From JANOQP01 sp044227705 (GTDB lineage Bacteria; Bacteroidota; Bacteroidia; Chitinophagales; Saprospiraceae), in contig JBGAWE010000043.1 of NCBI GenBank assembly GCA_044227705.1, positions 1 through 24,929 on the forward strand: DNA of 24,929 nt, read 5' to 3'. Below, one piece after another: positions 8,582 to 16,690 of the stretch; positions within the stretch are counted from its first letter, which is position 1, and every line of letters begins with the position of its first letter. The notes below the pieces were generated by a model. That model searched no databases and had not been told where the DNA came from. It saw nothing but the letters and a program-made list of their open reading frames with translations. The position numbers and the translations under genes were made by a program.

Positions 8582-8594
8582 ATGCGCTCAACAC
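8397..8594 (-). CDS. Possible short ORF or gene remnant, function unknown
   Basis: This is a 65-codon open frame starting at a GTG at 8594, with no good ATG. The peptide contains 'GKTFGSRVQAEEAGLNKPKG' and ends 'DKIRIRLTEGWVSVEKI', which looks protein-like rather than like a shadow of a GC-rich gene. Codon use (AGA, ATA, TTA, GGA, many A/T third positions) differs from the strongly GC3 neighbours. It overlaps the start of the OmpA-like gene by 13 bp. It could be a remnant of a transferred gene or a chance frame. I do not recognise it. Confidence 0.22.
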   Translation of the reverse strand: MLSAWKGRQSGHRITGKTFGSRVQAEEAGLNKPKGGPHFDKSVPCVTGDKIRIRLTEGWVSVEKI

Positions 8595-9340
8595 TAACGC
8601 TTCTCGCCGCCCTCATCTGGGCATCCACGGTTTTCTGCCAATCACAACAAGAGTTTCGGGTTCAAGTCGCCGCCTTTGGCGACACGCTCTCGGCCAACTA
8701 TTTCCGAGACCGGGGCCTCCCCGGCGTCTTCGAGAACACCGACCAGATGGGCGTCCACCGCTTTTTCCTCGGCTCGTATGCCAACCGAGAAGAAGCCGAA
8801 AAAGTCCAGCTCGACCTCATCAACAAAGGCTTCCCGAACGCCCAAGTGCTTGATTTACAGGAGCAAAAGGCACTCTGCGGGATTCCCTGCCCATATGGCT
8901 TTTCGGGCAGCGGCCCCATCTTCGTCGAAGACCCCATCATGCGCGACGCGGTGCGCACCATCTATTTCGACTTCGGGAAATCGACCTTGAGCGTCGAGTC
9001 GATGGGCACGCTCGAAGAGGTCTTCCGCCGGATGAAAGAAAACCCGCGCCTCCGCCTCATGGTCCTCGGCCACAGCGACGCCAGCGGCCCGGCCGACAAG
9101 AACCTCGAAATGAGCATCCGCCGCGCCCGCATGGCTCGCAACCACCTCATCTCGCGCGGTGTCCACTCGTCGCGCATCAACGTGAAGGTCTACGGCGAGG
9201 CCATGCCCGATGACAAGCCGACCGAGCCAGGCTTCGGAAAGGACACGCCCGACTCGAAAAAGAGCGACCGCCGCGTCGTCCTCGTTTTGACGGACGAAGC
9301 AGGCGAGGTGGCCCAGCCCGCGCCGGTTAAACGACGCTAA
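8582..9340 (+). CDS. SPOR-OmpA envelope protein
   Basis: This is a 252-residue protein. A signal peptide (1-20, 'STVFCQ') is followed by a SPOR-like domain at about 24-92 ('FRVQVAAFGD', 'FFLGSYANREEAEKVQLDL', 'GFPNAQVL'), which in this family binds denuded peptidoglycan glycan strands. A short linker carries a CGIPC cysteine pair (C99, C103). Residues 125-240 form an OmpA C-terminal domain ('IYFDFGKSTLS', 'VLGHSDASGP', 'IRRARMARNHLISRGV'), which binds diaminopimelate in peptidoglycan. D166 and R180/R181 sit at the conserved ligand positions. With both modules the protein would tether the envelope to the wall at two kinds of site. No outer-membrane barrel is present. C19 lies at the end of the signal peptide but the context is not a good lipobox. 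A hairpin terminator follows 30 bp downstream. Confidence 0.85.
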   Translation: MRSTLTLLAALIWASTVFCQSQQEFRVQVAAFGDTLSANYFRDRGLPGVFENTDQMGVHRFFLGSYANREEAEKVQLDLINKGFPNAQVLDLQEQKALCGIPCPYGFSGSGPIFVEDPIMRDAVRTIYFDFGKSTLSVESMGTLEEVFRRMKENPRLRLMVLGHSDASGPADKNLEMSIRRARMARNHLISRGVHSSRINVKVYGEAMPDDKPTEPGFGKDTPDSKKSDRRVVLVLTDEAGEVAQPAPVKRR

Positions 9341-9370
9341 AAACGAACATCGAACGCGGTGTTTTTCACC

Positions 9371-9410
9371 CCAAAAAGGGCGGTCCGAATCGACGGGCCG
9401 CCCTTTTGGG
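9371..9410 (+). terminator. Intrinsic terminator after the SPOR-OmpA gene
   Basis: The stem pairs CCAAAAAGGGCGG (9371-9383) with CCGCCCTTTTGG (9398-9409) over a 14-nt loop. The T run is inside the 3' arm. It lies 30 bp after the stop at 9340. Confidence 0.7.
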
Positions 9411-9500
9411 TTTCGAAGCTCCTTTCAGTTTTGGACGTGCATTGGGGCGGTTCCCATTCCTCTTTTCCACCATTCAAAATCTTCCACCTTTACCCTATTA

Positions 9501-10065
9501 ATGAAAGCCAGCCCGGCAACGATGTCAGCATTCAAACCAGAGCCTGCTTCCATTTTCATGGCCGATTCTCGAGAGGACGAGTTCCACAAACACATGATTC
9601 TCATCAAGGGCGGCGTCTTCGACATGGGCGACACTTTTGGCGACCCATGAACTCCTTGTCCAGGTTGCTTTGGACAGCTTTTATCTATAAAAAACCGCCG
9701 TTCGCCAAGCCCAGCGGAGGCAAATTCATGGGGACGGACCCATCCCATTTCAAAGGCGACAACTTGCCCGTCGAAAGCGTCAGTTGGGACGACGCGCAGG
9801 ATTTCATCAAAAAACACAACCAGCTCTCCGGCAAAAACTACAGCCTACCGACCGAGGCCGAATGGGAGTTTGCAGCTCGCGAGCGCGGCAAAGAGGTGCG
9901 GTTCGGAAAGGAAAGAACATCTTCGACCCGAAGGAGGCCAATTTTTATTCAATAGAAGAATAGAAGAAACTCTATTCAGTAGTTGGCGGCTATTGCGGCA
10001 AAGCCCGTTCGTTCGGCTCTTCCCAACCCAATTCCCTCCGCTTCCGCTTCGCTCCTCCCTTTTAG
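9501..10065 (+). pseudogene. Decayed FGE-sulfatase (SUMF1/formylglycine-generating-enzyme-like) gene
   Basis: Pieces of one FGE-sulfatase domain occur in the right order but in changing frames. From ATG 9501 the frame gives 'MILIKGGVFDMGDTFGD' (from 9594) and stops at 9650. The next frame (9649 on) gives 'VALDSFYL', then a TAA at 9688, then 'KTAVRQAQ'. The third frame (about 9728-9910) gives 'GTDPSHFKGDNLPVESVSW' and 'YSLPTEAEWEFAARERGKE'. The frame then shifts again (9910 on) to 'GKNIFDPKEANFYS', meets TAG at 9961 where Trp would fit, and continues 'LYSVVGGYCGKARSFGSSQ' and 'PNSL'. The domain's C-terminal half, with GNVWEW and the catalytic region, is missing. At least three frame changes plus two nonsense codons make this a pseudogene rather than one sequencing error. 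Functional relatives oxidise a sulfatase Cys or act as lectin-like or gliding proteins; the original role is unknown. Confidence 0.82.
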
Positions 10066-10100
10066 TCAGTTGGCTGCCGGTCCGCGCCCGCCTTTGAGCT

Positions 10101-10140
10101 AAAGAAAAGGCCATCCAACGAGCTCCGCTGGATGGCCCTT
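10101..10140 (-). terminator. Intrinsic terminator of the atpD-atpC operon
   Basis: On the minus strand a 9-bp perfect stem (GGCCATCCA at 10109-10117 with TGGATGGCC at 10129-10137) is followed by TTTTCTTT. It lies 26 bp past the atpC stop. The stem core recurs in the terminator after moxR. Confidence 0.8.
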
Positions 10141-10162
10141 CCAATGTCAATAAGAAACCTCC

Positions 10163-10411
10163 TCAATCCCGCACTCCGCTGACCAGCAGCGACACCTCGT
10201 TCTTCAGCATCTCGACGAATCCGCCCGAGACGTGCCAGACGACCTTGGAGCCGTCCGCCTTGATGACGCGCACCTCGCCCGCCTGAAGCGACGAGACGAT
10301 GGCCGCGTGGTTTTCGAGCATCTCGAACTGGCCGAGGCTGCCCGGCACCTTGACCGACTTGACGGGGCCGTGGAAGATTTCCTTTTCGGGAGAGAGAACA
10401 ACCAGCTCCAT
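10163..10411 (-). CDS. atpC: F1F0 ATP synthase epsilon subunit, short form
   Basis: This is an 82-residue protein corresponding to the N-terminal beta-sandwich of epsilon: 'LVVLSPEKEIFHGPVKSVKVPG', 'GQFEMLENHAAIVSSLQAGEV' and 'HVSGGFVEMLKNEVSLLVS'. The C-terminal helical hairpin of the longer form (about 130-140 residues in E. coli) is absent. This short form is usual in Bacteroidota and means that the C-terminal-helix inhibition of ATP hydrolysis is not available. It sits downstream of atpD, as in most F1 operons, but the two are separated by 79 bp containing an AT-rich inverted repeat. No further atp genes follow in the window. The terminator is just downstream. Confidence 0.93.
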   Translation of the reverse strand: MELVVLSPEKEIFHGPVKSVKVPGSLGQFEMLENHAAIVSSLQAGEVRVIKADGSKVVWHVSGGFVEMLKNEVSLLVSGVRD

Positions 10412-10417
10412 GTTTTT

Positions 10418-10490
10418 AATGGTTAATTGTTAATTGTCAATGGTGAGCCGAAGCGGCCACCACTCACAATTAACCATTGACAATTGACAA

Positions 10491-10494
<4 letters not shown>
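10418..10494. repeat. AT-rich imperfect inverted repeat between atpD and atpC
   Basis: The left arm (about 10418-10447, containing TTAATTGTTAATTGTCAATG) and the right arm (about 10463-10494, containing ACCATTGACAATTGACAATT) are imperfect reverse complements around a GC-rich loop. Each arm also holds short direct repeats of the form (T)AATTGT(T/C). The right arm overlaps the atpD stop codon. Its composition is sharply different from the flanking genes. Similar ATTGACAATTAA-type spacers are familiar in Bacteroidota genomes, from memory only. Confidence 0.7.
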
Positions 10495-12002
<1,508 letters not shown>

Positions 12003-12101
12003 GCTTCTGTGCGGTGGAAGATTTGAACGAGTTTGATTGGGCCGAACCTTCTAAATCATTGATTATCAACAACTTAAAAAATCCTGTCGCCTTTCGAGCC
12101 G

Positions 12102-12109
12102 CAAACGTA
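12102..12109 (-). promoter_or_regulatory. Bacteroidota -7 element upstream of atpD
   Basis: The minus strand reads TACGTTTG, a match to TAnnTTTG, about 100 bp from the atpD start. No clear TTTG lies at the -33 distance, so the promoter is only partly supported. Confidence 0.45.
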
Positions 12110-12209
12110 CAACCAGCCCCTCGTTTTTTTAAGCCCCGTTTAACGAAATGTGGCAGGATTTTCCCCGAGGAAAGTTTTGGTCGGCCGGTGGTTAAAGTTT
12201 GAGCTTTGG

Positions 12210-12240
12210 TTTGGCTGCCCGGAAGTTATTTCTACTTTTG
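12210..12240 (+). promoter_or_regulatory. Strong Bacteroidota consensus promoter, 317 bp before the transglycosylase
   Basis: TTTG (12210-12213), a 19-nt spacer and TACTTTTG (12233-12240) match the consensus at both elements. Transcription would begin near 12247, leaving a leader of about 310 nt before the ATG at 12558, or an independent small RNA. Confidence 0.65.
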
Positions 12241-12557
12241 CAGCCCCGGACGTTTTCCAAACGTTGTTCTGGAAAAGACCTGTCGGGCGGCCTGATTAAA
12301 AATTTAAGAAATTTTTCCCGGCCCGCCGCCAAATTATCGTCCGAATCCCCCGCCAGACCTCCCGAGCCTCCACGAGACTTTTCAGCTACCGATTCACGAG
12401 CTTCGGGCATGAACTTCCGACCGACGGCGTTTAATGCCGCCCAAATTTTAGTCCCGGATTTTTACGCTCTCCTTTAATCCAAAACTGACCTTTCGAGCGG
12501 GCAATCGAACAGGCCCCGCCACCCATTTTTACGGTTTTATAAATCAGTCCCAATTTC

Positions 12558-14093
12558 ATGACGCAGACACACCCGAACGCTCGCCTAACGTCGCGGGCGT
12601 TCCTGATTTGCCTCGCCTCTTTTCTCTTTTCGTTCGGAAAGGCCAATGCTCAAGTCTCGGATGGTGCCGTCGTCGGCTCGCTCGAGACCGACATCGACAC
12701 GACCGATGCGAACCCCGTCGACCGCCGCATACCCTGGTTCACGAACGACGAGCTGCTCGACCGGCTCAACTCGCTTCCCGCCGGGTGCATCCGGCCGCAG
12801 TTGACGTCGGCCGTGCGGGCTTACATCCATACTTATGGCGTCAGGAAGCGCGAGAAGTGCGAAGGGATGCTCGGCCGCCGCGTCCTTTATTTCCCGATGT
12901 TCGAGAAGTACCTGAAGGCCGCCGGGATGCCGAGCGAGCTGAAATATTTGAGCGTGACCGAGTCGGCTTTGAACCCGACCATCGTCTCCTCGGCTGGTGC
13001 GGTCGGCCTCTGGCAGTTCATGCCCGCGACCGGGAAGGAGTACGGTCTCGACATCACGAACGCCATCGACGAGCGCTGTGACCCGAACAAGAGCACGCAG
13101 GCCGCCATCAAATACCTCCAAAAACTCTACATCCAGTTCGGCTCGTGGGAGCTGGCACTGGCGGCCTACAACAGTGGCGCGGGCCGCGTCGCAGGGGCCA
13201 TCAAGCGGGCGCACAGCTACAACTTCTGGAAAATCCAGAACTACCTGCCGCAAGAGACACGCAACTACGTCCCCGCCTTCATCGCCGCGATGTACATCTG
13301 CCATTACTGGGACGCGCACAACCTCCAGCCGGAGCCGACGGAGATGGAGGCGCAAATCACCTCCTCGACCCTCGTTTACGAGACGATGACCTTCTCTGAA
13401 ATCAGCGAGGCGACGGGCGTCGACTACCAGATGCTCAAGCTCCTCAACCCGCAATACCGGCAGAACTACATCCCGCAGAGCGGCGAGGGACACTACCTGA
13501 CCATCCCGACGCGGGTGCTGCCTGCCTTTTTGAAGTTCATGAACGGGCGCGGTGGCCGCCAGTACTTAACTGACCAGCCCGTGATTTTCGGCCACACGGG
13601 CGGCAGCCTCTGCTTCGCCAACAAGTACCTGATGACGAAGTACACCCCGAACGCGGGCGAGACTTTGGAGAGCGTCGCCCGCGAGTTCGGCACCGACGTT
13701 GAGTATCTGAAAATCTGGAACAACTCGCCCTTCGGCGGCATCGTCATCGGGCAGGAGATGAAAATCTACCAGCCGTACAGCGTCCTCGAAAGGCAGAACA
13801 TCAAGGTGGAAGGCTCGAAAGTCGCCGCCGAATCGGGCAAGCCGGGCAAGAAACCGGCCGACAAAATCACGGTCGGGAAACCTTCTGACAAGCCATCGGG
13901 CAAACCGGTCGAATCGCCGAGCAAACAACCCGTCGTGCCGAGCGCGGCACCGAAAGCGGCCACTTTCCACACCGTCCAGCGCGGCGAGAGCCTCGACGAC
14001 ATCGCTTTGCAGCACGGGATGACGGGGAAGCAGTTGATGGATTTGAACCCGAAGATTGACTTGAAAATTGGGGCAAGGCTTCGATTGAAATGA
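12558..14093 (+). CDS. MltD-like membrane-bound lytic transglycosylase with LysM domains
   Basis: This is a 511-residue protein. A signal peptide (about 1-31, 'FLFSFGKANAQ') precedes an SLT domain at about 110-255. Catalytic E135 lies in 'LSVTESALNP', followed by 'SSAGAVGLWQFMPATGKEYG' and 'ALAAYNSGAGRV', the standard family 1 lytic transglycosylase motifs. Two LysM-like segments follow at about 275-318 and 362-405. A Lys/Pro/Gly/Ser-rich linker (about 418-467) leads to a canonical C-terminal LysM (468-511, 'FHTVQRGESLDDIALQHGMT'). It would cleave the MurNAc-GlcNAc bond to form 1,6-anhydroMurNAc, with the LysM modules holding it on glycan strands. The start is set by the signal peptide. It is monocistronic and convergent with porZ over a bidirectional terminator. 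The mltD name is by architecture only. Confidence 0.92.
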   Translation: MTQTHPNARLTSRAFLICLASFLFSFGKANAQVSDGAVVGSLETDIDTTDANPVDRRIPWFTNDELLDRLNSLPAGCIRPQLTSAVRAYIHTYGVRKREKCEGMLGRRVLYFPMFEKYLKAAGMPSELKYLSVTESALNPTIVSSAGAVGLWQFMPATGKEYGLDITNAIDERCDPNKSTQAAIKYLQKLYIQFGSWELALAAYNSGAGRVAGAIKRAHSYNFWKIQNYLPQETRNYVPAFIAAMYICHYWDAHNLQPEPTEMEAQITSSTLVYETMTFSEISEATGVDYQMLKLLNPQYRQNYIPQSGEGHYLTIPTRVLPAFLKFMNGRGGRQYLTDQPVIFGHTGGSLCFANKYLMTKYTPNAGETLESVAREFGTDVEYLKIWNNSPFGGIVIGQEMKIYQPYSVLERQNIKVEGSKVAAESGKPGKKPADKITVGKPSDKPSGKPVESPSKQPVVPSAAPKAATFHTVQRGESLDDIALQHGMTGKQLMDLNPKIDLKIGARLRLK

Positions 14094-14099
14094 CGGCAG

Positions 14100-14166
14100 A
14101 TTGCGTCGAACAAAAAAGCCCAACTCGTTGAAAGTCAACGAGTTGGGCTTTTTTGTTCGACGCAAT
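14100..14166. terminator. Bidirectional terminator, 32-bp perfect palindrome with 3-nt loop
   Basis: Arms 14100-14131 and 14135-14166 are exact reverse complements around AAG. Each arm holds an A6 or T6 tract flanking GCCCAACTCGTTGA. It sits between the convergent lytic transglycosylase and porZ genes, 7-8 bp from each stop codon, and serves both strands. Confidence 0.92.
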
Positions 14167-14174
14167 CTCTCTCT

Positions 14175-16529
14175 CTAATTTACCACGACAACCTTTGCCA
14201 CGACCGCCGCCTCCGGCTGGTCGAACGCCGCCGTCCCGGTGGCAAGGACGAGATAGACGCCCGAGGCGACGCGCCTTCCGAGGTAATCCTTCGCATCCCA
14301 AATCGCCTGCCCGCCGAGCGATTTCCCCTCGAAGACAAGTTGCCCGTTCACGTCGACAACCTTGAAGTTCGCGTCACGGGCGAGGCCGTGAATGGCGACG
14401 GGGCCGTCGTAATTCGGCAGCACCGGGTTGGGGAAGGCATAGCTGCCCGGCCGGTTTACGTTGGTGCCGATGGCCGCGTCAGTGCGCAGGGTGATTACCC
14501 CTTTTTCGGTTCCAATCCAAGCCTCGCCGTTCTGGCCGTCGATGGCGATGGCCGTGATGATGTTGTCGAAGAGCGGGCTGTTTTCCGTCGTGAAATGGGC
14601 GATTCGCTCCGTGCAGTCGGGCGAGAAGACAAATAGGCCGTTCGTGGTCCCGACCCATTTCCGGTTGGCGCCGTCGATGGCGATGGCCCGCACGTCGTCG
14701 GTCTGCAGGAGGTTGGCGAGGAAACCGTCGACGTCGACGATGGGCCAAGTCCCCCGGCAATCGGCCGAAAGGATGTTCGTCCCGCACTGGAAGGCGTACA
14801 TCCCCTGGTCGGTGCCGACCCACATGTCGCCGTCGAGGTCGAGGGCGAGGCAGTTGACGCGGTTGCTCTTCATCACCGAGTTGGAGGAAGTGATGAGCCG
14901 CGATCGGTCGTCGGAGGGGTCGTCGATGTCGGCCCCCGAGTCGAGGACGAGGAGGCCGCCCGAAGTGCCGGCGGCAAGCCATTTATAGTCGGCGCGGTCG
15001 ATGGCGAGGTGGACGGTCTCGCCATTGGCCACCGGCGTTGGGAAACGTGCCCAGGTGCCGTCCTTTTTCAGCACGACGACTGGCGACGCGGTCTTGTAGT
15101 TCGAAATCCAAAGGTTCCCTTTTGAGTCATAGGCGAGGCCGCCAATTTGGGTGCGGTCGGGGTCGCCGTTGGCGCCTTGCAGGAGAGAATTGTCTTTCGT
15201 GAAACCCTGCACGACCTCCCCTTTTTCAGGGTCGAACTCGACGAGGCCGCCGTAAAAAGAGCCGACCCATAGCCGTTTCGTCTCCGCGTTCCACGCCATC
15301 CGCCAGAAGTCGGTCGCGATGCCCAGCGGCCCGAGCAGCGGCTGGTTGTCGACGTTGAACTTGCGCCAGCCTTCCTCTTTTTTAAATGAGTAGAAACCGT
15401 CCTTGTTGTATTTGAAATAAAGCCCGACTTCAACCGTCCCGGCCGCCATGAACACCCTTCCGTCGGCCATCAACAGGTCTGCACTGCCGTGCCGGAAGGG
15501 CGAGTTGAACGTGAACGACTCGCCCCAGCCGCCATCGACGTGCAGCAAGCGGAGGCCGTCGTAGGCATCGGAATGCCAGATTTGGCCCTGTTCGTCCTCG
15601 ATGCTGTAAAAAGGAAAACTGACCTGCGAGGTGAAAGCCTGCGGCGCGGCCCCGAGGTCGGCGAACCTCAACAGCGGTGCCGACCCACACCCGCCGCTCG
15701 CCGCGCACTCCATCCCAACGAGCAGCCCCGGACCCTCGCTCGTCATGTATTTCGGCGCGAGGCTCGGGTCGATTTGATAAAAAACAGATGGCGGCTGGCC
15801 TGGGGAGAGCACGGCGAGTTTCTTCCCATCGATGTCGAAAACGAGTTTCCCCTGATAGGCGTGGACGGTTTTCGTTGAATAAACGGCGGGCAATCCTTCA
15901 GCGGGGCCGAGCAGTTGCCACGTCGAGAAGTCGGCGAGGTTGGCCCCGTTTTTCGCGACGCGATAAATGCCGTCGTCGGTCGCCGCATAGAGGTTGCCGC
16001 CGAGCGCTGCCATCGAGCGGACGGGCAGCCCGGTGAACGTCGTCGACTCAAACTCCTCGGCGGCGAGCGAGAACTTGGCCATCCCGAAACCGCAGCAGAA
16101 CCACGCCGCGCCCTCGCCGTCGAGGAAGATGTCATAGATGCGCTTGTCGCCAAGGATGCTCGTGTTGGCCTTGATGAAGGGGACGTTCGTGGCCTTCCCC
16201 CCTTTCCACAGATCGATGTTCGAGTTGAAATAGGTGACGATGAGCGTGCCACTGCCCGCGTCGTATTTGATTGGTCCCATGCCCGTTTCGCTCAAGCCGT
16301 CGGTTCGGGTGATGTATCGCGGCGCGCGGTCGCTCTTGTTCAATTCGAGCAAGGCCCACTCGGTGGCGAGCCAGACCTTGTCGGCGCTCTGCGTCGCCCA
16401 GATGCTGCGCTGCCAGGGGAGGTGCTGTTCCCATTCTCCGATTTTGAGGGAGCTGACACTGGTCGAGTCCTGTGCCGGGAGGTTTTTGAAAGCGAGGGAA
16501 AGGGCGGCGGCGAGGAGAAGTTGGCGCAT
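14175..16529 (-). CDS. porZ: Type IX secretion system attachment-complex protein PorZ
   Basis: This is a 784-residue protein, close to the 776 residues of P. gingivalis PorZ. The start at 16529 is chosen because MRQLLLAAALSLAFKNLPAQ is a clean signal peptide; the frame is open further upstream but that part is not protein-like and runs through the moxR terminator. Residues 30-120 ('IGEWEQHLPW', 'VWLATEWALLELN', 'ITRTDGLSETGMGPIKYD', 'SNIDLW') match the PorZ N-terminal beta-propeller. Many later blades have the two-component-regulator-propeller form ('NLWISNYK', 'DMWVGTDQGMYAF', 'RKWVGTTNGLFVF', 'EAWIGTEKGVITL'). The C-terminus (about 710-784, 'FPNPVLPNYDG', 'VASGVYLVLA') is a sorting-type domain. 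PorZ works at the cell surface with PorU, PorV and PorQ to process and attach T9SS cargo. A near-consensus AACCTTTG lies about 60 bp upstream. Confidence 0.85.
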   Translation of the reverse strand: MRQLLLAAALSLAFKNLPAQDSTSVSSLKIGEWEQHLPWQRSIWATQSADKVWLATEWALLELNKSDRAPRYITRTDGLSETGMGPIKYDAGSGTLIVTYFNSNIDLWKGGKATNVPFIKANTSILGDKRIYDIFLDGEGAAWFCCGFGMAKFSLAAEEFESTTFTGLPVRSMAALGGNLYAATDDGIYRVAKNGANLADFSTWQLLGPAEGLPAVYSTKTVHAYQGKLVFDIDGKKLAVLSPGQPPSVFYQIDPSLAPKYMTSEGPGLLVGMECAASGGCGSAPLLRFADLGAAPQAFTSQVSFPFYSIEDEQGQIWHSDAYDGLRLLHVDGGWGESFTFNSPFRHGSADLLMADGRVFMAAGTVEVGLYFKYNKDGFYSFKKEEGWRKFNVDNQPLLGPLGIATDFWRMAWNAETKRLWVGSFYGGLVEFDPEKGEVVQGFTKDNSLLQGANGDPDRTQIGGLAYDSKGNLWISNYKTASPVVVLKKDGTWARFPTPVANGETVHLAIDRADYKWLAAGTSGGLLVLDSGADIDDPSDDRSRLITSSNSVMKSNRVNCLALDLDGDMWVGTDQGMYAFQCGTNILSADCRGTWPIVDVDGFLANLLQTDDVRAIAIDGANRKWVGTTNGLFVFSPDCTERIAHFTTENSPLFDNIITAIAIDGQNGEAWIGTEKGVITLRTDAAIGTNVNRPGSYAFPNPVLPNYDGPVAIHGLARDANFKVVDVNGQLVFEGKSLGGQAIWDAKDYLGRRVASGVYLVLATGTAAFDQPEAAVVAKVVVVN

Positions 16530-16630
16530 GGTTCGGCAGTTTTTTTTGGAAAAGGAGCGTCGTCGGGGCGGGAAAATTGCCGGGGGCAAAGGTTTTAAAA
16601 ACCGCCCGGCCGCCCGACTTGCCGAAAACA

Positions 16631-16671
16631 AAAAAGCCATCCACCGACATTCTCCTGTTGATGGATGGCTT
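16631..16671 (-). terminator. Intrinsic terminator after moxR
   Basis: The stem AGCCATCCA (16635-16643) pairs with TGGATGGCT (16662-16670). On the minus strand it is followed by TTTTTTG. It lies about 20 bp past the moxR stop and insulates porZ from moxR. Confidence 0.8.
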
Positions 16672-16690
16672 CTGGCAGGGCGGCCAAGCC

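Larger units (their letters stand above)
12003..12557. other. 555-bp divergent non-coding region between atpD and the lytic transglycosylase
   Basis: Short frames on both strands show no recognisable protein. The region holds the atpD -7 element, a full plus-strand promoter at 12210-12240 and a possible structured leader with two hairpins: TTTTCCA/TGGAAAA near 12254-12277, and a larger one with arms 12285-12305 and 12309-12327 centred on AAAAATTT-AAG-AAATTTTT. I see no tRNA, tmRNA or RNase P core. Confidence 0.55.

Noticed and set aside
12166..12184. GAGGAAAGT, reminiscent of the RNase P RNA P4 motif
   Set aside because: The rest of the RNase P core, including the second conserved segment, is absent on this strand within 400 nt, so it is a chance match.
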